Shown piece by piece: positions 20,601 to 23,621 of a DNA stretch of 23,621 nucleotides. Source of the DNA: a virus; the IMG/VR virus record IMGVR_UViG_3300029787_000337, positions 1 to 23,621 of that record, one strand, 5' to 3'. Within the stretch, counting starts at the first letter, position 1, and each line of letters opens with the position of its first letter. Position numbers and translations under genes: made by a program. The notes beneath the pieces were generated by a model. That model saw only the letters and a list, made by a program, of their open reading frames with translations. It had not been told where the DNA came from and ran no database searches.

Positions 20601-21614
20601 GACAGTGATGTTATTGAATCTAATCTAGGCCTGATCACAGAGAATACATTTTCCACATCAGTTGTTGACAACGTCACTGCATCCAGAGACCTGGGGGACC
20701 TTGGCGTCTTGACAACAGCTTCAGAAGATTTTGGTTCTGTGTTGACAACTGTTTTAGTCCCTAACATTGTGGCTAAAAGATATAGGCTGAGTCAAACTCC
20801 ATTGCATTCAAGTTATGTTTTTGTAGCTGTTAACAAAATAAATTTAACAGCAAACCACGATTATAGACTTGAAGACGATGAAGTGGTAATACCACTAAGA
20901 AACTTAACAGACAGTGATGTAATATTAATTACATATGTGGGTGGAGCTGTAAGTAAACCTGCTATAGCATACAGGATATTCAAAGATATAATCAATAGAT
21001 ATCACTATAAACGTATAAGTGTGGCACATTCTACATTTTTAACTGCAGGTGTTCCAATAGATGCAACAGAAATAAATGTATCAGACGCATCTAAACTAGG
21101 AGACCCACAACTCTCAACAAACACTCCAGGAATAATATTCATAGGAACAGAGCGTATTGCATATTTTGACAAAGATGGCAACACATTGAAAAGATTGTTT
21201 AGAGGTACACTGGGAACTGGTGTGCAGGCACACAGCAAAAATGCAAAGGTTGTAGATGCAAGTGCTGTTCAAAACATGCCATACACAGACACAGAAAGCA
21301 CCACAAGTTTCACAAGTGACGGAAGCACAGTATCATTTGCTCTTTCATATCTTCCTATCAGCAAAAATGAACTTACTGTATTGATAGGAGGCGAAGTTAC
21401 AAATTTGTACAGCATCGGCTCTGATTCGACCACTGCAATTATTTTAGATACAGCACCAGCGTCAGGAGTTTTAATACGTGTGGTAAGGAAAACAGGTTCT
21501 GTGTGGTACAACCAAGGTTCTTCAAGTGCCGCAGATGGACTTGGCCTACAACAGTCTCAAAATGTTAATATAGCATTCCTGCAAGATAAGCCTGCAGATC
21601 TAAGTTTGATTTAA
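8622..21614 (+). CDS. Giant baseplate wedge protein, gp7-like with multiple inserted adhesive/beta domains
   Basis: One open frame of 4330 residues in the gene 7 position (T4 gp7 is 1032 aa). Blocks I recognise from marine T4-like gp7/large wedge proteins: N-terminus 'LPEIFQTEKNKRFINSTLDQL' and 'PPIDHDKFVNYRQYYW' (1-140); 'NAWSRANRWVH' (~375); 'DTPHLTPWEMFGFSVKPDWW' (~1118); 'EFLFWTTQNW' (~1540); 'YQQRDYF...QFKFYQGMLKEKGT' (~1765-1795); 'WLDISQFKYFWYEQGSLD' (~2740); 'IFIGTERIAYFDKDGN' with 'LFRGTLGTG' (~4170-4205). Between these lie a cupredoxin-like domain (~174-262), three chitin-binding-like modules (~1424, ~1684, ~3420), an HGL/FCCH-like beta unit (~1968-2040), a seven-repeat FG-GAP propeller (~2108-2660), GxGY repeats (~3311-3387), five DGST modules and short FG/LG repeats (~3970-4043). 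Role: wedge scaffold with peripheral binding surfaces. It may combine functions of T4 gp7, gp8 and gp10; that is inference. No signal peptide or membrane segment was seen. Confidence 0.75.
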   Translation: MSKSTRSSSKLLPEIFQTEKNKRFINSTLDQLIEPSVLERLSAYVGQKYRPSYKTSDVYVDESTDQRQSYQLEPTVAYKSDGKTVDFASQYIDAVNEVAAQGGSSLKHDRLWEQESYAYAPPIDHDKFVNYRQYYWISNNLTPITLVLGSGTTSTIGVTNNAQGAYVFSNKVNQDNPDIIVYRGSTYKFDINAPGHPFYIKTQYGTGSGDQFESTYVENNGVAEGTVTLKVPANDSSSNVDNVLFYQCGNHIAMKGRIIIKDLELESFDPGEAIEGCKSFTDATGFELTDTVNVQITSGSTSTYLNKKYFVDGVGDSITLTDISQHEVVESYGTETGQIFDANGTEGFDTVGFDNTTSQSTTLDYWTINRASQDLNAWSRANRWVHIDAIKATEKKLNISIKVTEGIRAKRPIIEFIPNLELFNHGNTGRLIDVIDTETTDALSKVQGEEGYFADGTALRKGDLVIFTADPNQQSRIFQVDFVQVSNELDSGTVLQLVLNESFLASEMLSVTARRGNNKGVVYHVEDNVWIKSQQKTEINQKPLFDVFDDDHVSLGNLTTYVSSNFVGSTLFEVATDTTQGTPDTVYGTNVIYERLGLINDIRINDTFNSSKFQYVEEGVIIEKPIRQYHLHKYTKGSTNLIKLNNWQKHKVVDSQKIIRTYESNIKEQFFEIDHYNDASNLSDLIVQVILNGDVITAYTTETVNNRLYVKTDEVIDPGNIITVKCHSKTGAPSGKGFFEVPLSLQRNSKNNNFEKFTLGDIIKHYRLGTYENSSFTGTSIGPNNSRDLSDMFAYGSLIMQHSGSDVLAHILLKDDVLNLAKAMRYSAREYEKYKQSLIERSKTISLDADIDANLDELIALINANKNDSMAFANTDMIGYSNDKTVNSYTVVDSQIVNYPISQKHNLNTLSKRAVYVYLNKIQLIHGSDYEFTDITDSSNQHGVEIKTNLSTNDVIKIVEYDATNSSFVPDTPAKLGLAPAFEPSKFKDDTYQTDDGLGLDVIKGHDGSITIAYGDYRDDILLEFEKRIYNNIKVSFDPDAINIDYGFYRDNEYTSKEVNDLLARDFFSWSGTNAIDYTTNDTYDAANDFTWNYSSYTNAVDQTRLPGHWRAIYKQWYDTDTPHLTPWEMFGFSVKPDWWDTRYGQAPYTSGNLLLWNDVAIGNIAEGSRKGHYTRYARGSSIYDSIPVTEAGKLATPGNAGILGASTILQRNQQANWEYGDYGPPETAWIRSSSYRFAEQVAKFLAKPGKYAGILFDVSRINKNTLGQYVYNGLYRQPVNDYFLPSSTVSTVGYINVLFDYIKHLGYIPSTYVANRLDNISVQLSYKLGGFTNKDNIQISVGSVSPQSTSQGVFLPQENFDILLYKSAPIVSANYSGVIVQKTANGFKVSGYSNYTRTFNYFAPKKFNDFNLVRVGATTESFSQWQPGGFYNQGIIVKNGGIFYRALQSVSSGQSFDESNWSEIGAALPLKGGVAVRKYKNYDTVATTIPYGTEFKNTQEVADFLFGYNEYLKDQGFVFDNFVKELSQPANWELSVKEFLFWTTQNWSNDAVITLSPAAESLKFKRENTIGDDLTDTDQFYTVLQQDGLPISPYNLATKRQDGEFVISVNPTEDGVYNADIRAIQKEHLILLDNASQFSDVIFDPSLGNRQDRVKLVGFRTANWNGDLYAPGYILDQAKISDWQQYKDYRIGENVVHQGKNYTAISNHTSGENFVGTNWSVKDELPKQQMLPNWDAKAEAFRDFYSLDSDNFDAEQQRYAQHLIAYQQRDYFNDLGLEELTQFKFYQGMLKEKGTISPIQKFKTQPQTGQTVSYNLFEDYAFRVGEFGGHRTQQEFAFTVDESKHRKNRLVYNIQESNKDDTETVLNLNERANDLFIKPYAFSGAPFIMYDYDNHQNTTQAIFKFPVAGYVLPAQATKTVFNESELLLVDATDLKEGDTIWIANTLSGDWDIRRVNSLNINSNIYKSFDNTLQISTNTPHGLNTDDYVVITDTNDSIDGIYQVKLTDSTDDLTTFSVDYSGTFDSTNAIGVVSKLNSIRINDIDDLETITPTKGFALGDYVYVDNNYTKQYPDNGLWKVYQKSANTDYSIGEQTFADEREADGEIATSVAVDTDNLYLAVGAPGANKVFAYLRNTTDENFTLRNEIALDIGNSAGGDRFGESLTITKDGSRIFAGSPSTGDIVKLTLTATARVYTRGTTVIGSETGATGTIIDVDWDTDVIWVKNTGNTDFIAEPLDIGDSSSTITVTKVQGSDNLSTGAVHWINRDARSSYGINQSIVPPEVEAGGEFGKSVSVSGDGTYLAVGAPGSPDDSVTNDRGAVFIFKYAKDGSSARYDLHQTLISDATSQIDSRFGANVQFAEDGNTLVISAPDYDNDSTTANAGTVYVYRLKNDTFYEHEKITPNLIDDVRFGTGLAISENGTDLMIGAPRYTGTLGDQGAVYHYIAKSSTHVADGSTTEFTAGFDIDHSYHVGVFVDNTDYHLVNGDSSTTPNFTTDGTSNIITFGVAPASGSSITIQQYVIQDTITSVKPETNAHFGNNLAIRNNALLIQSKLGDAQLITTFDSLSADGSTVLVETTFDKNTTKFVAPQSDSGQVFVYNKLDTEFKYVQNLPTSVTLQENANYGGALALSQLTAYIGAPKLNTTLTNSGRLFLFEKPTSDLGWKTAYTQPDVVRIKNVNNSFLYNKDTGQTISNIELIDPAKGKLFGEIQKNLNYVTAFDPANYYSWDDDHNDEFWLDISQFKYFWYEQGSLDEKLSNWGKLHPSSIVEANVWIESDITPTQYNALSGTNEGESQNISGTARTNFVTKRVFDGNRSTFVNKYYYWVANRTTVDGSNTVSGLEIANAIQNPSLFTNNFGAVIGDRAVLLNLDRTQLEQDRIAFRFENTTVNEQLEKHTEHVLISKDDTNSEIPKQLSDKFFDSLIGFDYNGRSVPDVSQPEGLRYGSLNRPRQSWYKDRVGALKIIVQFVNDELSKKPFATTKDLTKFLEKTPLPSLTLGEYDRAVDTDTDLTYVNTTEFDAGYKILVLADTNVAGGWSVNEWSGTEFSRTSQQTYDTTDYWDYSDWYADGYSADTVANHVLDNERTRLNGTYNVGEIVKVKASYDGEFRIYIKTSSNWDVIGIEDGTIKLSTKLYDYVNNQVGFGADAYGTSLYDAEAVTELRNILEGIKALATDEDALLFNKLFFLGVRIAQQEQKDIDWVFKTSFVKLINTYSNLEQLREFQIDSSDAVQKFLDEVLPFKTNVREDVTVYNNEDIFEGDITDFDNKTYFDKTINEYITPTLRQDDSTFPDVYDSNPWKQYAENFKFSIGSIVVDNTGSGYTTTPRVLITGGGGSGATATAVIGDGKVTSITLTNAGSGYFTTPTVTLEGGGGSAVTTTALAHAELKNNKVRSIDSMIKFDRVNSLKEISNSTIADWTAFTSYSAGANIRHLNEIYNVVSDFTSGQTFENNVVLNDSSSVTSSAPIKRWTATDRIYSYYSPTAGMTGLIGDGSTTLNAYSQLMTGIEYPGVKISGLSFASSTGFDLTGYDLVEYDTNVIVTEDSDPENLDQILDSKTFTTELGRRAEDINVSGDAFISEYSAHAPEEVLPGGSFDTMDLKVFAKQTDGASDISRKNFYGDGSTTVFTTPELGSVDGLRVFKNNVFQRRDTEYSLDYANRKITFTTAPSINDIVSITAIRVATDNLLGSFEFIAQDSANTFATGINFDIVTQSYVLVNGVRQTVSLQLNSDAVTTDVKFTTAPSIGDQVQVYLFDLPAGTKAFSEVISTTYSGIQTDSTEFQIQIDPIASVTGPYHQKVIVEGVSGSDGSNRYRLQPPQVAYYEGDGSTTDFLVPDEPQPGTSADITNTEVWKNGIALTGATQFFMSTTLGGKRTVTITNAPADGDVIAVVFKFGHDYELDGSGKLILQSGWNGVDSTIDAESIVVTTFSNHDTQKLRTEVFKGSDGSLNIQIQDRGTLGVTLNIFEEDFGDVSATGDSVTGTAQDRGTIIDSDVIESNLGLITENTFSTSVVDNVTASRDLGDLGVLTTASEDFGSVLTTVLVPNIVAKRYRLSQTPLHSSYVFVAVNKINLTANHDYRLEDDEVVIPLRNLTDSDVILITYVGGAVSKPAIAYRIFKDIINRYHYKRISVAHSTFLTAGVPIDATEINVSDASKLGDPQLSTNTPGIIFIGTERIAYFDKDGNTLKRLFRGTLGTGVQAHSKNAKVVDASAVQNMPYTDTESTTSFTSDGSTVSFALSYLPISKNELTVLIGGEVTNLYSIGSDSTTAIILDTAPASGVLIRVVRKTGSVWYNQGSSSAADGLGLQQSQNVNIAFLQDKPADLSLI
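9139..9408 (+). other. Cupredoxin-like domain with full type-1 copper ligand set (in giant protein)
   Basis: Residues ~174-262 of the giant protein: 'IIVYRGSTYKFDINAPGHPFYI' followed ~50 residues later by 'VLFYQCGNHIAMKGRIII'. The ligands are H196, C248, H251 and M254. C-x2-H-x2-M is the spacing of amicyanin (C92, H95, M98), and the His within 'GHPF' takes the place of the first ligand. Similar beta-sandwich modules with 'YYC..H..M' occur in marine phage and bacterial surface proteins. Whether copper is bound is not shown by sequence. Confidence 0.6.
12888..13016 (+). repeat. Chitin-binding-like (CBM5/12-type) module 1
   Basis: Residues ~1424-1465 read 'SQWQPGGFYNQGIIVKNGG', then 'IFYRAL', then 'SSGQSFDESNW'. 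This is the W...Y..G..V...g..Y.a.....SG..F....W layout of short carbohydrate-binding modules. It is the first of three such copies in the same protein. Confidence 0.55.
13662..13790 (+). repeat. Chitin-binding-like (CBM5/12-type) module 2
   Basis: Residues ~1681-1723: 'SDWQQYKDYRIGENVVHQGK', 'NYTAIS', 'HTSGENFVGTNW'. W1684 and W1720 bracket the module. This is the copy closest to the family consensus and lies ~260 residues after module 1. Confidence 0.6.
14944..16600 (+). repeat. FG-GAP (integrin-alpha-like) seven-repeat beta-propeller in giant protein
   Basis: Seven propeller-type repeats can be counted. Repeat 1 is 'DNLYLAVGAPGANKVF' (~2113). Repeat 2 is 'DRFGESLTITKDGSRIFAGSP' (~2156). 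Repeat 3 is 'GEFGKSVSVSGDGTYLAVGAP' (~2287). Repeat 4 is 'SRFGANVQFAEDGNTLVISAP' (~2352). Repeat 5 is 'VRFGTGLAISENGTDLMIGAP' (~2409). Repeat 6 is 'AHFGNNLAIRNNALLIQS' (~2536). Repeat 7 is 'ANYGGALALSQLTAYIGAP' (~2622). Two extra beta units are inserted, one between repeats 2 and 3 ('TGATGTIIDVDWDTDVIWVK') and a DGST module between 5 and 6. The propeller sits between conserved wedge blocks. Confidence 0.75.
18553..18780 (+). repeat. GxGY-P / GGGG tandem beta repeats in giant protein
   Basis: Residues ~3311-3387 hold two copies of V-x-N-x-GSGY-xTTP-x-V-x(3-4)-GGGGS-x-(A/V): 'NTGSGYTTTPRVLITGGGGS' and 'NAGSGYFTTPTVTLEGGGGS'. They are joined by 'GDGKVTSITL'. Such repeats form surface beta strands in phage tail proteins. 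Confidence 0.75.
18867..18992 (+). repeat. Chitin-binding-like module 3 (degenerate end)
   Basis: Residues ~3416-3457: 'ADWTAFTSYSAGANIRHLNE', 'IYNVVS', 'FTSGQTFENN'. W3420, the Y..G..I pattern and SGQ.F match modules 1 and 2, but the closing Trp is replaced (ENN). It lies ~1700 residues downstream of module 2. Confidence 0.5.
19480..21505 (+). repeat. DGST beta modules and short FG/LG repeats in C-terminal part of giant protein
   Basis: Three full modules begin 'YGDGSTTVF' (~19483), 'EGDGSTTDFLV' (~20098) and 'TSDGSTVSFALS' (~21312). Each continues with 'v.Vf.nG......Y.l.....itft.APa.GD.i.v'. Two others lie upstream (~15978 inside the propeller and ~19098). Between them, 20529-20752 has a run of short repeats centred on (F/R/L)G followed by V/I/L (EDFGDVSATG, QDRGTIID, SNLGLITE, RDLGDLGVLTT, EDFGSVLTT). 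These are modular beta domains typical of phage fibers. Confidence 0.65.
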
Positions 21615-22846
21615 ATTTTTATTAAAATTTTTCTTGGATGTGTTTCAGCATCATCTACTAATGCTCTACCTATCACACACAATGGATTTGGATTGCTTGA
21701 CGCAACTGCATGACCTGATGTGGATGATGTTACTAATGCATCACCTTTGTTTACTGATCCAACAACTTTGCATTGCACTTTACCTTTTAGTGCCACTGCA
21801 GGTCCGTCCTCATCGTGGTTCATTAGGTACGCCCATTGTTCACTGATGACTCCTGCAACTTTGGTATCATTTTCTTGATTGGATTCTGTAATCTCATGCG
21901 TGCCACCAATGATCATTACATGACCTTCATCATAAACAGCATCGGCTTTATATCTTTCTGCCAAGTCAGCATATTGTGCCTGTGTTGCAGTTCCTGTAAT
22001 AAGTCCACTGACTCTCATAGCATCATTGACCAATATTTCAGTTGAATCATTGGCAGTTATTACTTGAGTTCTCAAATTATTGATTGTAACCTCTGTTGAA
22101 TCACTGGATGTTATTTCATTACACTGTATTGAACCTAATACTTCAAGGCCTTCATTGACTGTAATAAATGTACTGTCTGTAGATAAAATCTCTCTTACAT
22201 CAAGTGTGGTTGTGTGAAGTGTGCCTGATAGTGTAACATTTCTAAAATCACCAGCATCTTTGTTGGCATCAGCTGTTACAACTTTTGAGGCTGCCACTGT
22301 GCCAGCTGTTAGTCCATCTAATAGTTCAAGTTCTGCTTCTGCCAATACAGCATTTCCAGCTGTGAATCCTGTGCCAGTAACAATACCACCAGAAGTTATT
22401 GCTCCAGAGAATTCGCTTGCTCCTGTTACTGATATGCCGCCATCGATATTTAAAACAGATGAATCTTCTGCAATCAATTTGCCTTGTATTGCTAGATTAT
22501 CCTTGACAGTAATAGTAACAGAATCGGATGATTCTAAGGAATTGACAATTAGGTCTGCACTTGCGGCAATGGACAGTGTGCCTGCTGAATCTGTTGAAGT
22601 AGTGATGCCATCACCACCGACAATTCTCAAAGTGTCATCTGGTGATATAGTAAGTGTAGCACTGTCATCACCTACAACTTTTACACCCACTTCTGAAAAT
22701 TTTGCTATTCTAGCCCCACCAGCTGTAGATCCATCATGCACTCTTATTGTGTCAAGCGTTGTGTCAACAGTTACTTCTCCAACTGCTCCTGTAAATGATG
22801 AATGTTCGGAAGTTGTTCCTCGTCTAAATTGTACTTGTGTTGCCAT
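21611..22846 (-). CDS. Tail fiber protein (Mtd-like N-terminus, repeat shaft, conserved fiber C-terminus)
   Basis: The only minus-strand gene, 411 residues from ATG at 22846; a TTG two codons upstream is possible but less likely. Residues ~5-55 ('QFRRGTTSEHSSF', 'GEVTVDTTLDTIRVHDGS') match the N-terminal domain of Mtd-type phage receptor-binding proteins. The shaft has five short units built on DS(T/S)xxxxV (108-114, 128-134, 224-230, 249-255, 267-273). Residues ~169-212 are the 'AELELLDGLTAGTV.ASKVV' module common in marine phage structural proteins. Residues 287-411 form a fiber C-terminal domain ('QYADLAERYKAD', 'GHVMIIGG', 'VAGVISEQWAYLMN', 'VVGSVNKGDALV', 'VIGRALVD'). Role: host attachment. 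It has its own TATAAATA promoter and converges on the giant gene, with stop codons overlapping over 21611-21614. No C-type-lectin variable end or retroelement was found, so there is no sign of diversity generation. Confidence 0.8.
   Translation of the reverse strand: MATQVQFRRGTTSEHSSFTGAVGEVTVDTTLDTIRVHDGSTAGGARIAKFSEVGVKVVGDDSATLTISPDDTLRIVGGDGITTSTDSAGTLSIAASADLIVNSLESSDSVTITVKDNLAIQGKLIAEDSSVLNIDGGISVTGASEFSGAITSGGIVTGTGFTAGNAVLAEAELELLDGLTAGTVAASKVVTADANKDAGDFRNVTLSGTLHTTTLDVREILSTDSTFITVNEGLEVLGSIQCNEITSSDSTEVTINNLRTQVITANDSTEILVNDAMRVSGLITGTATQAQYADLAERYKADAVYDEGHVMIIGGTHEITESNQENDTKVAGVISEQWAYLMNHDEDGPAVALKGKVQCKVVGSVNKGDALVTSSTSGHAVASSNPNPLCVIGRALVDDAETHPRKILIKI
21613..21632. terminator. 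AT-only inverted repeat between convergent genes (weak candidate terminator)
   Basis: AAATTTT (21613-21619) and AAAATTT (21624-21630) form a perfect 7-bp inverted repeat with a 4-nt loop, right over the ends of the two converging genes. The stem has no G or C, and only a short T run follows on the plus strand. As a bidirectional terminator it would be weak, but the position is what one would expect for one. Confidence 0.3.
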
Positions 22847-22853
22847 GTGCAAT

Positions 22854-22861
22854 TATTTATA
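22854..22861 (-). promoter_or_regulatory. T4-type late promoter for minus-strand fiber gene (TATAAATA)
   Basis: Read on the minus strand, TATAAATA is followed by 7 nt and the ATG at 22846. It is a perfect T4 late octamer with no Shine-Dalgarno between it and the start. It shares a 61-bp divergent intergenic region with the plus-strand promoter at 22895. Confidence 0.75.
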
Positions 22862-22894
22862 TCTAACAAAAAACTGCACATATAATTCTGCCTA

Positions 22895-22901
22895 CTAAAT
22901 A
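22895..22901 (+). promoter_or_regulatory. Late promoter CTAAATA for the 215-aa virion gene
   Basis: CTAAATA, a form I recall being reported for marine T4-like phage late promoters, lies exactly 6 nt before ATG 22908 (spacer GTTGAT). There is no ribosome binding site between them. It points away from the fiber promoter at 22854-22861. Confidence 0.65.
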
Positions 22902-22907
22902 GTTGAT

Positions 22908-23555
22908 ATGGACGAATCCAAGCAAAGTCAAACACAAACAAATGTGAAGCCTGATGAAAAACAAGGCATTGATATACAAGGATACATCAAAATATTTGAT
23001 CCCAAATCAGGTGATGTGTATGTAGACAAAAAGAATGCCATACATTATGAAAATTTTTCATTAGCACTTGCTAACTCTATTGCAAATAGATCCACTGGAT
23101 TTATTGAAGAGATGCATTTTGGTAATGGCGGCACATCTGTAGACAACACAGGAATTATTACATATTTGACTCCCAATTCCACAGGTGCAAATGCAAATCT
23201 TTACAACAAAACTTATTATAAAAGCGTAAATGACCAGTCATCACTGAACACAGATACTACAAGAAACAAAATTACAATAGCACATGTTGATGGCACAACA
23301 TACACTGATTGTATTGTGTCATGTCTTTTGGATTTTGGGGAACCCGCAGGACAACAAGCGTTTGACAACACAACCACAGTTAATGACACATTTGTGTTTG
23401 ACGAAATTGGCTTGTTTTCATGGGAAGGCACAGCAGGCACAGGTAACCTTTTGACACACGTAATTTTTCATCCTGTGCAAAAATCGTTGAATAGATTAAT
23501 ACAAATAGATTACACAATTAGGATACAGAGTTTAACAAACTTTGTTGATGTATAG
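22908..23555 (+). CDS. Conserved T4-like marine phage virion structural protein
   Basis: A 215-residue protein with a polar, Lys/Gln-rich N-terminus (~20 residues) followed by a compact domain: 'IDIQGYIKIFDPKSGDVYV', 'NAIHYENFSLALANSIANRS', 'IEEMHFGNGGTSVDNTGIITYL', 'TYTDCIVSCLLDFGEPAGQQ', 'FDEIGLFSW', 'HVIFHPVQKSLNRLIQIDYT'. I recognise this pattern from structural proteins in tail/baseplate clusters of marine T4-like phages, but I cannot assign a T4 gene number. T4 gp9/gp11-type wedge-pin or fiber-connector roles are possible from location only. There is no signal peptide or membrane segment. Transcription would start at the CTAAATA motif 6 nt upstream of the ATG. The next gene begins 20 nt after its stop. 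Confidence 0.7.
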   Translation: MDESKQSQTQTNVKPDEKQGIDIQGYIKIFDPKSGDVYVDKKNAIHYENFSLALANSIANRSTGFIEEMHFGNGGTSVDNTGIITYLTPNSTGANANLYNKTYYKSVNDQSSLNTDTTRNKITIAHVDGTTYTDCIVSCLLDFGEPAGQQAFDNTTTVNDTFVFDEIGLFSWEGTAGTGNLLTHVIFHPVQKSLNRLIQIDYTIRIQSLTNFVDV

Positions 23556-23561
23556 GAAGCG

Positions 23562-23568
23562 GTAAATA
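23562..23568 (+). promoter_or_regulatory. Candidate late promoter for the last gene (GTAAATA)
   Basis: GTAAATA is followed by 6 nt (TAATAT) and ATG 23575, repeating the spacing of the other promoter-start pairs. AGGAAG at 23553-23558 is too far upstream to act as a ribosome binding site. Confidence 0.45.
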
Positions 23569-23574
23569 TAATAT

Positions 23575-23621
23575 ATGTCATACACAATTAACAAAACAGA
23601 TGGCACAATTGTTGCAACTGT
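23575..23621 (+). CDS. N-terminus of a probable tail fiber/structural protein (runs off window)
   Basis: Only 15 full codons are visible, giving MSYTINKTDGTIVAT; the frame continues past the right edge. The 'YTINKTDGT.(L/V)' opening resembles N-termini of tail fiber-like proteins in marine T4-like phages. The start is supported by the TAAATA-N6-ATG arrangement shared with its neighbours. Too little is present to say more. Confidence 0.55.
   Translation, partial: MSYTINKTDGTIVAT

Noticed and set aside
21611-22846. Diversity-generating retroelement target because of the Mtd-like N-terminus
   Set aside because: The C-terminus is a conserved fiber domain rather than a C-type-lectin variable region, and no template repeat or reverse transcriptase is in the window.
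22850-22852. TTG as start of the fiber gene (413 residues)
   Set aside because: The ATG two codons later gives the standard 'MATQVQFRRG' opening of Mtd-like fiber N-termini and is the stronger codon.
22221-22898. 225-codon plus-strand open frame antisense to the fiber gene
   Set aside because: It lies almost wholly opposite the fiber gene, has a Ser/Pro/Val-rich composition typical of the reverse of Thr/Ser/Asp-rich coding, and has no ribosome binding site or promoter. The minus-strand frame has clear fiber domains.

Overview
The window is a late structural (tail baseplate) region of a T4-like myovirus. The sequence is AT-rich, has almost no intergenic space, and follows the T4 baseplate order 53 - 5 - PAAR (5.4) - 6 - 7, with gene 25 inserted before gene 6. 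Several proteins resemble those of marine T4-like phages (cyanophages, pelagiphages): the gp53-like, gp6 and gp7-like proteins, the 'ELxLLDG' fiber module, and a conserved structural protein at the right end. The host cannot be read from the window. A marine bacterium is an inference from family resemblance and base composition. No tRNA, CRISPR, integrase or insertion sequence was seen.

Layout, left to right. 1-318 is the C-terminal end of a tail structural protein that begins outside the window. 318-5073 holds a tightly packed plus-strand block: a gp53-like wedge protein, a 740-residue probable hub protein, a gp5-like spike without a recognisable lysozyme domain, a PAAR tip, and the gp25 wedge/sheath initiator. 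5107-8622 is gp6, about 1.8 times the T4 length. 8622-21614 is one 4330-residue ORF. It keeps gp7-type conserved blocks but is interrupted by several domains: a cupredoxin-like domain, three chitin-binding-like modules, a seven-repeat FG-GAP propeller, a GxGY repeat pair and five DGST beta modules. A minus-strand tail fiber gene (21611-22846) converges on it, and the two stop codons overlap by 4 nt. After a 61-bp divergent promoter region come a conserved virion protein (22908-23555) and the start of another probable fiber gene (23575 to the edge).

Together the genes describe the baseplate: hub and spike (740-aa protein, gp5, PAAR), wedge (gp53, gp25, gp6, gp7-like giant) and peripheral receptor-binding parts (fiber and the adhesive domains inside the giant).

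The most unusual signals are two. The first is the composite giant wedge protein with a complete type-1-copper-like ligand set and a propeller. The second is a series of T4-type late promoter motifs (TAAATA core) lying exactly 6 nt, in one case 7 nt, upstream of five start codons that lack Shine-Dalgarno sequences. This predicts essentially leaderless late mRNAs. The genes inside the operons mostly have ribosome binding sites or stop/start overlaps instead.
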